From the NCBI RefSeq assembly GCF_005502465.1, contig NZ_SCOT01000030.1, positions 1-37,859 of the forward strand: DNA of 37,859 bases, in the 5' to 3' direction. The translations under genes and the position numbers were made by a program. Origin of the DNA: Sphingopyxis sp. L1A2A (GTDB taxonomy: Bacteria > Pseudomonadota > Alphaproteobacteria > Sphingomonadales > Sphingomonadaceae). The notes under the pieces were generated by a model. That model was not told the origin of the DNA and made no database searches. It was given only the letters and a program-made list of their open reading frames with translations. Of this stretch, positions 32,049 through 37,859 are shown piece after piece. Numbering within the stretch: the first letter of the stretch is position 1; each line of letters begins with the position of its first letter.

Positions 32049-33432
32049 GTGGGGCGGCCGCTTCGGTGGCGGTCCGGCCGCGATCATGCAAGAAATTAAT
32101 GCCTCGATCCCGGTCGACAAGCGCCTGTGGGAAGAGGATATCGCCGCCAGCCGCGCCCATGCCGCGATGCTCGGCGCCGCGGGCATCATCGGCGCCGACG
32201 ACGCGGTTCAGATCGACCGCGGCCTCGCCCAGATCGCCGAAGAATTTGCCGCGACCGGCGTCCCCGTCGACCTCGCGCTCGAAGACATCCATATGACCGT
32301 CGAATCGCGGCTGAAGGAGCTGGTCGGCGAAGCCGCCGGGCGTCTCCACACCGCGCGCTCGCGCAACGATCAGGTCGCGACCGACTTCCGCTTGTGGACG
32401 CGCACCGCGTGCGAGCGCATCGACACCGGGCTCGCCGCGATGCAGGCTGCGTTGCTCGCACGCGCCGAAGACCATGCCGGCAGCATCATGCCCGGCTTCA
32501 CCCACCTTCAGGTCGCGCAGCCGGTGACGCTCGGCCATCATCTGCTCGCCTATGTCGAAATGTTCGGCCGTGACCGCGGCCGCTTTGCCGATGCGCGCCG
32601 CCGCCTCAACGAATCGCCGCTCGGCGCCGCGGCGCTCGCGGGCACCGGTTTTCCGATCGACCGCGACGCCACCGCCGCCGCGCTGGGTTTCGACCGGCCG
32701 ATGGCGAACAGCATCGATGCCGTCTCCGACCGCGACTTCGCGCTCGAATTTTGCGCCTCGGCGTCGATCGCGGCGATCCATTTGTCGCGCCTCGCCGAAG
32801 AAATCGTCATCTGGGCCAGCCAGCCCTTCGGTTTCATCAGCCTGCCCGACGCGTGGTCGACGGGCAGCTCGATCATGCCGCAAAAGCGCAACCCCGACGC
32901 CGCCGAACTGGTGCGCGGGCGCGCGGGGCTACTGCTCGGCGCGTTCCAGCGGCTCGCCGTGATCGTCAAAGGCTTGCCGCTGACCTATTCGAAGGATCTG
33001 CAGGACGACAAAGAAACCGTCTTTGGCGCCTTCGACGCGCTCGCGCTGTCGCTCGCCGCGATGACCGGCATGGTCGAAACGCTGACCTTCCGCACCGACC
33101 GCATGCGCGCGCTCGCCGCGTCGGGCTATTCGACCGCGACCGATCTTGCCGACTGGCTCGTGCGCGAAAACGGCCTGCCGTTCCGCGAGGCGCATCATGT
33201 CGTCGGTGCCTGCGTCAAGCGCGCCGAAGAACTGGGCGTCGAGCTGTCGGCGCTGCCCGCCGCTGACGCTGCCGCGATCCATCCCGCCGTGACATCCGAT
33301 GTGCTGGCGGCGCTGACCGTCGAGGCGTCGGTCGCCAGTCGCACCAGCTATGGCGGCACCGCCCCCGAACGGGTAAGGCAGGCGATCGCTGCGGCCCGCG
33401 CCGCGCTGGAAGGAAGTAATGGATGGCGATGA
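32020..33432 (+). CDS. argH: Argininosuccinate lyase
   Basis: ArgH splits argininosuccinate into arginine and fumarate, the last step of arginine synthesis. The 470-aa length is typical. Family marks are SNSMWGGRF at 7-15, [16 protein letters not shown] (111-126), [16 protein letters not shown] (159-174) and the fumarase/lyase signature [12 protein letters not shown] (282-293) holding the catalytic Ser284. ATG 32020 is the likely start and gives the usual spacing before MWGGRF; the next ATG is at MWGG. A small lipoprotein gene overlaps its 3' end, then lysA. Confidence 0.96.
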   Translation: MANTPDSNSMWGGRFGGGPAAIMQEINASIPVDKRLWEEDIAASRAHAAMLGAAGIIGADDAVQIDRGLAQIAEEFAATGVPVDLALEDIHMTVESRLKELVGEAAGRLHTARSRNDQVATDFRLWTRTACERIDTGLAAMQAALLARAEDHAGSIMPGFTHLQVAQPVTLGHHLLAYVEMFGRDRGRFADARRRLNESPLGAAALAGTGFPIDRDATAAALGFDRPMANSIDAVSDRDFALEFCASASIAAIHLSRLAEEIVIWASQPFGFISLPDAWSTGSSIMPQKRNPDAAELVRGRAGLLLGAFQRLAVIVKGLPLTYSKDLQDDKETVFGAFDALALSLAAMTGMVETLTFRTDRMRALAASGYSTATDLADWLVRENGLPFREAHHVVGACVKRAEELGVELSALPAADAAAIHPAVTSDVLAALTVEASVASRTSYGGTAPERVRQAIAAARAALEGSNGWR

Positions 33433-33674
33433 AGCGCCTCATCATGGCAACAATTGCCGCATCGGCGCTGCTCGGCGCGTGCGGCAGCAAGGAAGATCTG
33501 AAGCCGGTGGCTGGCCAGCCCGCCCCGGTCGTTCCCGTCGGCGCCGCCCGCGCCCCGACCACGGAGGAGCTTACGACGCCCGACGCGCAGGCCCGGCCTG
33601 CGCGCAGCGACGAACTTCTCAAACGGTCCGAACAACGCGAACCCGACGATTTTGACTTGCCGCCTCCGGGCTGA
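33423..33674 (+). CDS. Small lipoprotein between argH and lysA
   Basis: An 83-aa lipoprotein with signal [18 protein letters not shown]; the lipobox LGAC gives a lipidated Cys20. The mature part is short, Pro/Ala-rich and charged, ending [11 protein letters not shown], and looks disordered. The start may be ATG 33423 or ATG 33429, the latter overlapping the argH stop as ATGA. In many proteobacteria a tiny lipoprotein (LptM/YifL-like) precedes lysA or dapF, and position suggests an equivalent here. Beyond the lipobox there is little sequence to prove homology. Confidence 0.82.
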   Translation: MAMKRLIMATIAASALLGACGSKEDLKPVAGQPAPVVPVGAARAPTTEELTTPDAQARPARSDELLKRSEQREPDDFDLPPPG

Positions 33675-33695
33675 GCTAAACTGCATTCACATAAT

Positions 33696-33777
33696 CCGTT
33701 CGTGTCGAGCGAAGTCGAGACGCCCATCGGTGTGGCTCCGTCCTTAGGGGCATCTCGACTTCGCTCGATGCGAACGG
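33696..33777. repeat. Palindromic repeat, type C
   Basis: CCGTTCGTGTCGAGCGAAGT at the left is an inverted copy of ACTTCGCTCGATGCGAACGG at the right, with GTCGAGACGCCC paired to GGGGCATCTCGAC. It resembles the copy at 28.5 kb. It separates the lipoprotein gene from lysA. Confidence 0.85.
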
Positions 33778-33802
33778 GAAAATATGACTAGGAATTAATC
33801 CA

Positions 33803-35062
33803 ATGGATCAATTTGCACTTCGTGACGGCGTCCTCCATGCCGAAGACATTCCCTTGTCACGCATTGCCGAGGAAATCGGCACCCCCGTCTATGTCTATTC
33901 GCGCGCCATGCTCGAACGCCATGCACAGGAATTTCGCGACGGATTGAAGGACGTGCCGCGCAAGCACCTGGCCTTTGCGATCAAGAGCAACCCCAACCTC
34001 GGCGTGCTGCGCGTGCTGGCGCGGCAGGGCTATGGCGCCGACGTCGTGTCGGGCGGCGAGCTCGAACGCGCGCTCGCCGCCGGCATGGCGCCCGAGGACA
34101 TCGTCTTTTCGGGGGTCGGCAAGACCCGCGCCGAACTGGCGCAGGGGCTCGACCGCGGCATCGGCCAGTTCAACATCGAACATGAACCCGAGGGCATCGC
34201 GCTCGCTGAAATCGCGCTCGCGAAGGAAATGACCGCGCGCGCCGTGCTCCGGGTCAATCCCGACGTCGATGCGGGCACCCATGCCAAGATTTCGACCGGC
34301 AAGGCCGACAACAAGTTTGGCGTCGGCATCGACGTCGCGCCCGACATCTTCGCGCGTCTCGCGGCGCTCCCGGGCCTCCAGATGCGCGGCATCGCCGTCC
34401 ATATCGGCAGCCAGCTGACCAGCCTCGACCCGCTCGAGGCGGCGTTCGCCCGCGTTGGCCGCCTCGTCGCCGACCTGCGCGCCGCGGGGCACAGCATCAC
34501 CCATGTCGATCTGGGCGGCGGGCTGGGCGTTCGTTACAAGGCGGACGACAATCCGCCGTCGATGGCAGATTATGGCGCGATGGTCGCGCGGGTGACCAAG
34601 GATTGGGACGTCACGCTGATGTTCGAACCCGGCCGCGTCATCGCGGGCAACACCGGCGTGCTGTTGACCGAAGTGCTGTGGGTCAAGCCCGGCGCGACCA
34701 ACCCGTTCGTCATCGTCGATGCCGCAATGAACGACCTCGCGCGCCCGGCGCTCTACGATGCCTATCACGACTTTGTCGCGGTCAAGCCGAGCGGTGAAAA
34801 GATGACCGCGTCGATCGTCGGGCCGGTCTGCGAAACCGGCGACACCTTTGCGCGCGACCGCGTCACCGACAAGGTCGAGGCGGGCGACCTCGCGGTGTTC
34901 CGCACCGCGGGCGCCTATGGCGCGACGATGGCGTCGACCTACAACAGCCGCAGCCTGGTGCCCGAGGTGCTCGTTGATGGCGACCGCTACATCAAGGTCG
35001 CCGACCGCATCGCCGCCAGCACGATCATGGCCGCCGAGCGCGTGCCGGATTGGATTGACTAA
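33803..35062 (+). CDS. lysA: Diaminopimelate decarboxylase
   Basis: LysA is a PLP enzyme of the alanine-racemase fold that decarboxylates meso-diaminopimelate to L-lysine. The 419-aa length is standard. The PLP lysine is Lys61 in FAIKSNPNLGVL. HIGSQ near 196, the glycine-rich DLGGGLGVRY, EPGR and the C-terminal CETGDTFARDR, which contributes the active-site Cys of the partner subunit, are all present. ATG 33803 has TAGGA upstream. It is third in the argH-lipoprotein-lysA row, though the repeat upstream could separate transcription. Confidence 0.97.
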   Translation: MDQFALRDGVLHAEDIPLSRIAEEIGTPVYVYSRAMLERHAQEFRDGLKDVPRKHLAFAIKSNPNLGVLRVLARQGYGADVVSGGELERALAAGMAPEDIVFSGVGKTRAELAQGLDRGIGQFNIEHEPEGIALAEIALAKEMTARAVLRVNPDVDAGTHAKISTGKADNKFGVGIDVAPDIFARLAALPGLQMRGIAVHIGSQLTSLDPLEAAFARVGRLVADLRAAGHSITHVDLGGGLGVRYKADDNPPSMADYGAMVARVTKDWDVTLMFEPGRVIAGNTGVLLTEVLWVKPGATNPFVIVDAAMNDLARPALYDAYHDFVAVKPSGEKMTASIVGPVCETGDTFARDRVTDKVEAGDLAVFRTAGAYGATMASTYNSRSLVPEVLVDGDRYIKVADRIAASTIMAAERVPDWID

Positions 35063-35066
35063 GCCT

Positions 35067-35161
35067 CGTCATTGCGAGGAGCGAAGCGACGAAGCAATCT
35101 CCAGCTATCGACCTTGCACCGCCCTCACGCTGGAGATTGCTTCGCTTCGCTCGCAATGACG
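35067..35161. repeat. Palindromic repeat, type B
   Basis: CGTCATTGCGAGGAGCGAAG at the left and CTTCGCTTCGCTCGCAATGACG at the right are inverted, with GAAGCAATCTCCAGC paired to GCTGGAGATTGCTTC. It starts five bases after the lysA stop codon and fills most of the gap to the next gene. Confidence 0.88.
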
Positions 35162-35197
35162 ATTGGTGAAATGCGCGGCTTGTTCTAGGGCCAATCC

Positions 35198-35977
35198 ATG
35201 CACCAACTCCCCATCTTCCTGAACCTCACCGGCCGCACCGTCGTGCTGGTAGGGGCGGGGGAAGCCGCCGACGCCAAGGCCCGCCTGATCGAACGCGCCG
35301 GCGGGCGCATCGTCCCGGCGTGGGAGCGGGGCGCCACCATCGCCTTCGTCGCGCTCGACGACGAAGCCGAAGCCCGCGCCGCCGCAGCTGCCCTCCGCGC
35401 TCACGGCCTGCTCGTCAACGTCGTCGATCGCCCCGACCTCTGCGATTTCACCACCCCGGCAATCGTCGACCGCGCCCCTGTCACCATCGCCATCGGTACC
35501 GGCGGCGCGTCGGCGGGCCTCGCCAAGGCGGTGCGCCAGCGGATCGAGGCGCTGCTTCCCGCCCGCCTCGGCGAACTGGCATCGGCGCTCCACGCCGCCC
35601 GCGACGCGATGAAGGCGCGCTGGCCCGCCGCCGCCGACCGCCGCCGCGCGATCGACGCCGCGCTGGCGAGCGGCGGCGCCCTCGACCCGCTCGATGGGGC
35701 AGCGGCGGACAAGGTGGAAAGCTGGCTGGCAAGTGATGCCGCCACCCAGCCTTCGCGCCTCGAAACGATCCATCTGACCAGCGCCGACCCCGACGACCTC
35801 ACCCTCCGCGCCGCACGGCTGCTGGGCGAGGCCGATCACATCTTCCACCCTGCAAGCATCCCCGCCGCGATCCTCGCCCGCGCCCGCGCCGACGCGGTGC
35901 GGCATGTCGTGGAAGCGCCGCCCGCCGACGCGCCGCGGGGGCTCTCGCTTTGGCTGGCGACGCCGAACGACAGCTAA
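35198..35977 (+). CDS. Siroheme synthase N-terminal domain protein (precorrin-2 dehydrogenase-like)
   Basis: The 259-aa protein matches the N-terminal half of CysG: precorrin-2 dehydrogenase and sirohydrochlorin ferrochelatase, which make siroheme for sulphite and nitrite reductases. The NAD-binding fold starts LPIFLNLTGRTVVLVGAGEAADAKARL, then VVDRPDLCDFTTPAIVDRAPVTIAIGTGGASAGLAKAVR. The stretch LTSADPDDLTLRAARLLGEADHIFH near residues 188-212 resembles the first 25 residues of the uroporphyrin methyltransferase domain, but the protein ends soon after. The methyltransferase is therefore absent or vestigial and must be encoded elsewhere if siroheme is made. No reductase gene is adjacent. Confidence 0.85.
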   Translation: MHQLPIFLNLTGRTVVLVGAGEAADAKARLIERAGGRIVPAWERGATIAFVALDDEAEARAAAAALRAHGLLVNVVDRPDLCDFTTPAIVDRAPVTIAIGTGGASAGLAKAVRQRIEALLPARLGELASALHAARDAMKARWPAAADRRRAIDAALASGGALDPLDGAAADKVESWLASDAATQPSRLETIHLTSADPDDLTLRAARLLGEADHIFHPASIPAAILARARADAVRHVVEAPPADAPRGLSLWLATPNDS

Positions 35978-35998
35978 CGACCGATTGTGGACATAAAG

Positions 35999-36133
35999 CC
36001 CTCTCCCCTTGGGAGAGGGTTGGGTGAGGGTGTCTGAGGTTGGTCTTCGTAGTCGGTGGGTGATCCCCTCACCCAACTTCGGCTAGTTGCTGCGCAACCA
36101 AGCCTGCGTATCCCTCTCCCGACGGGAGAGGGG
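35999..36133. repeat. Type-A palindromic repeat between convergent genes
   Basis: CCCTCTCCCCTTGGGAGAGGG at the left and CCCTCTCCCGACGGGAGAGGGG at the right are hairpin arms. Inner blocks TTGGGTGAGGG and CCCCTCACCCAACTTCGG are inverted copies. It shares GTTGCTGCGCAAC- and TGCGTATCCCT-type blocks with the element at 17.6 kb and lies between the ends of two convergent genes. Confidence 0.87.
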
Positions 36134-36168
36134 AAAGGCAGCTCCCCACCGCAAAATTCCCGACTCGC

Positions 36169-37119
36169 CTAAGGCGCAATCGCCAGCCCGTCGCCCTGTT
36201 TCCCCGCCGCGATCCGGCGCAGCACCTGCCCGCTCGCCACATCGATCTCGGCGACCTTGTCGACCCCCGTCTCCGCCGCATACAGCCGCCGCGAATCGGG
36301 GCTGAACAGCAAGGTCACCTGCCGCGCCGCATCCCCCTCCGACACTTGGATCGTCCGCACCGGCGCGCGCGTTTCGGCATCGAACAGGCTGATCGTTCCC
36401 GCGCCGATATTGCTCGTCGCGATCAGCTTGCCGTCGGGGCTCGTCAGCACCCGGATCGCGACCGGATCGACCGATTGTTCGGCGATCTTCGCGCCGCTCG
36501 CGGTGTCCCACACCGACACCCGCGGCGCCGCCAGATCGCCGACCCACAGCTCGCGCCCGCCCTTGGCCAGCGCCAGCCCCTCGGGCTTGCCGCCGACCGC
36601 CAGATCGCGCAGCTTGGTCGCCGCCTGCAAATCGAGCACGCTCACCGTCCCCGATCCGATATTGGCGACATAAGCGGTGCGGTTGTCGGGCGCGACCACC
36701 ACCATATGCGACCCCTGCTGCCCCGTCGCGATCGACGTCAGCTTGCCATCGGGCGCGACGACCGCGACCGACTGGCTGCCCTCGGTCGTCGCCACCAGCC
36801 GCCCGTCGGCCAGCCACAGCAACCCATGCGGCCGCTGGTTCGGGCTGAGGTCGATCGTCTTCACCTTTTTGCGTGCCGCAATGTCGAACACATCGATCGT
36901 CGTTCCGCCATAAGCGACCACCGCCGCTTGTTTGCCGTCGGGCGACACCGCAATCTCGTGCGGCATCTTGCCCGTCGGCAATCGCCCCAGTTCCTCGCCC
37001 GATGCCAGCGCGATCAGGCTCAGACTATCCTCGCCCTTGTTGCCGATCAGCAATGTTTCGGCGGCGGCGGGCGCGGCGATCAGCAGCGCCAGAACGGCGG
37101 CGGCAAGGGGGCGGTGCAT
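36169..37119 (-). CDS. Periplasmic YVTN/beta-propeller repeat protein
   Basis: A 316-aa protein with a signal peptide (cleavage after AAPAAA, about residue 20). The rest is a seven-bladed propeller pattern with repeated units such as IAVSPDGKQAAVVAYGG, VVVAPDNRTAYVANIGSGTVSVLD, LTSPDGKLIATSNIGAGTISLFD and LFSPDSRRLYAAETG. This matches the YVTN family and the cytochrome cd1-like propeller fold, but no haem-binding CxxCH is present. Such proteins often bind partners or, when linked to cofactors, act in redox processes; nothing here decides. ATG 37119 has GGGAG upstream, and the longer upstream frame would bury the signal peptide. Confidence 0.85.
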   Translation of the reverse strand: MHRPLAAAVLALLIAAPAAAETLLIGNKGEDSLSLIALASGEELGRLPTGKMPHEIAVSPDGKQAAVVAYGGTTIDVFDIAARKKVKTIDLSPNQRPHGLLWLADGRLVATTEGSQSVAVVAPDGKLTSIATGQQGSHMVVVAPDNRTAYVANIGSGTVSVLDLQAATKLRDLAVGGKPEGLALAKGGRELWVGDLAAPRVSVWDTASGAKIAEQSVDPVAIRVLTSPDGKLIATSNIGAGTISLFDAETRAPVRTIQVSEGDAARQVTLLFSPDSRRLYAAETGVDKVAEIDVASGQVLRRIAAGKQGDGLAIAP

Positions 37120-37291
37120 GGCAAATCTCCCGGTTTGGTCGCCGCATCCTATGCCGCGCCGCGCCGCGGGCAAGCCGCGTTCGACCAGCGACATGGCCTG
37201 GATTACGGTAAGTTAACTGGCGCGCGGCGTCCCGATCCGTAGCCCGGTTTGCGGCGGCAGGTCGCGCCGCCGGTCACATCAGGAGGGGAAT

Positions 37292-37438
37292 ATGGGTCTG
37301 CCAGCCATCGAAATCGACGCCTTGCCGTTGCTCGACACCGCGGTCGGGCTGTTCGGCTCGCTCGTCGGCGACAGCGCGTCGTCGGGGCCGTCGGTGTTCG
37401 AAATCGCGGTCACCATCGCGCTGATCGTTTACGACTGA
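37292..37438 (+). CDS. 48-aa small protein, hydrophobic C-terminus
   Basis: This ORF starts at ATG 37292 with AGGAGGGGAAT directly upstream, one of the best ribosome binding sites in the window. The peptide starts MGLPAIEIDALPLL, contains a Gly/Ser-rich middle (GDSASSGPS) and ends in a hydrophobic FEIAVTIALIVYD. Third positions are almost all G or C, as in real genes here. It has no Cys and no conventional signal peptide. It is divergent from the propeller gene and precedes a co-directional gene that runs off the window. A small membrane-associated protein or peptide precursor is possible; I do not recognise the family. Confidence 0.7.
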   Translation: MGLPAIEIDALPLLDTAVGLFGSLVGDSASSGPSVFEIAVTIALIVYD

Positions 37439-37444
37439 TCGGTC

Positions 37445-37490
37445 GGCGGGAAGGGCGGGGCGGCCCGTGCGCCGGCCATCCTTTCCCGCC
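37445..37490 (+). terminator. Hairpin between the 48-aa gene and the next gene
   Basis: GGCGGGAA (37445-37452) pairs with TTCCCGCC (37483-37490) around a long GC-rich loop that has further pairing. It lies just after the stop of the 48-aa gene. No clear T-run follows, so it may be a partial terminator or a processing/stabilising hairpin that lets the small gene be expressed more than the next one. Confidence 0.4.
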
Positions 37491-37499
37491 TTGCGCGCG

Positions 37500-37859
37500 A
37501 TGCCGGAAAAACGCTCCCGCCACGATCATTTCCCCCGCGCCGACACCGCGCGCCGCCTGGCGATGCGCGCCGCGGTGGCTGAGCTCGACGCCGAATGGAC
37601 CGCCGCCGATACCGCGCCCGGCGGCCTGCTCGCCGCGATCGACGCGCTGGCGGCGGCCCCCGCCGACGCCATGATCACCGCGCTGCTGCCCTGGCTCACC
37701 GACGCCTGCTGGCTGCGCGACCGGTTAGATCGCGCGCTCGCGCTGCTCGGCGCCGACCCCTTCGCGCGCCCGCCGCTGCGCCTGATCGGCGGCGGCGATG
37801 AGGCTCCGGGCGGGCTGGTCCTCGCCGATCGCGGCACAGTCCGCCTGACCCTCCGGCTC
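37500..37859 (+). CDS. Unknown protein, C-terminus beyond the window
   Basis: An open frame of 120 codons from ATG 37500 to the window end without a stop. The start reads MPEKRSRHDHFPRADTARRLAMRAAVAELDAEW; later segments include LLAAIDALAAAPADAM, LLPWLTDACWLRDRLDRALALLGADPF and LVLADRGTVRLTLRL. The sequence is Ala/Arg/Leu-rich, probably helical at first then beta. No family is recognised. Codon bias favours this frame over the opposite-strand frame. It lies 61 bases after the 48-aa gene and may be its partner. Confidence 0.65.
   Translation, partial: MPEKRSRHDHFPRADTARRLAMRAAVAELDAEWTAADTAPGGLLAAIDALAAAPADAMITALLPWLTDACWLRDRLDRALALLGADPFARPPLRLIGGGDEAPGGLVLADRGTVRLTLRL

Noticed and set aside
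17543..36133. Scattered repeats considered as a CRISPR array
   Set aside because: They are single inverted-repeat elements kilobases apart, without regular spacers and with no cas genes.
37526..37837. 103-aa minus-strand ORF near the window end
   Set aside because: The plus-strand frame from 37500 has the better codon pattern and follows a gene in the same direction; the minus frame is Ser/Arg-rich with no features.

Overview
The window is GC-rich chromosomal DNA, densely coded on both strands, most likely from an alphaproteobacterium of the Sphingomonadaceae (Sphingopyxis or Sphingomonas type). This rests on protein character, third-position GC bias, the Entner-Doudoroff genes, and the many short palindromic intergenic repeats of the kind common in sphingomonads. 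I could run no database search, so the genus is an inference. There are no insertion sequences, prophage genes, rRNA genes or CRISPR arrays. One tRNA gene is present (tRNA-Arg, TCT).

Region 1 (1-3.9 kb) holds an iron-storage block on the minus strand: bfd, then bfr, then an unknown 141-aa protein. It carries a clear intrinsic terminator after bfr, a Fur-type box, and a second strong terminator hairpin ahead of the unknown gene, which could mark a very small iron-regulated RNA or an attenuator. The purS-purQ pair, a small membrane protein, a YhhQ-type transporter and tRNA-Arg follow. Region 2 (3.9-7.6 kb) is a possible signalling unit: a Tat-type S41 peptidase broken by a frameshift, a 28-codon ORF coupled to its start, and a divergent OmpR-type response regulator/histidine kinase pair. 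The regulator-type direct repeats GGGCGTCAA, 11 bp apart, lie in the shared intergenic region. Region 3 (7.6-12.6 kb) is a molybdoenzyme block: a formate-dehydrogenase-like oxidoreductase with Cys at the metal position, a DUF1345-type membrane protein, mobA, fdhD and a MOSC-domain protein.

Region 4 (12.8-20.2 kb) covers central carbon metabolism: glpD, with a perfect 19-bp palindrome upstream, a secreted M20 peptidase, and zwf-edd-eda of the Entner-Doudoroff pathway. Region 5 (20.3-30.7 kb) is a glycerolipid block: a HAD phosphatase/PlsC fusion, PlsB, a wax-ester synthase/DGAT, a patatin-type lipase, a monoacylglycerol-lipase-like hydrolase, a membrane-anchored hydrolase and gpsA. Together these could make glycerol-3-phosphate, acylate it through to triacylglycerol or wax ester, and break the neutral lipid down again; glpD at 12.8 kb would recycle the glycerol-3-phosphate. 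Region 6 (30.9-37.9 kb) has an exported protein, a TlpA-like lipoprotein, argH, a small lipoprotein, lysA, a siroheme-synthase N-domain protein, a periplasmic beta-propeller, an unlisted 48-codon peptide gene with a near-perfect ribosome binding site, and a gene cut by the window end.

From 17.5 to 36.2 kb, every intergenic gap longer than about 100 bp contains an inverted-repeat element, and at least five sequence families are represented. This is the most conspicuous non-coding pattern in the window.
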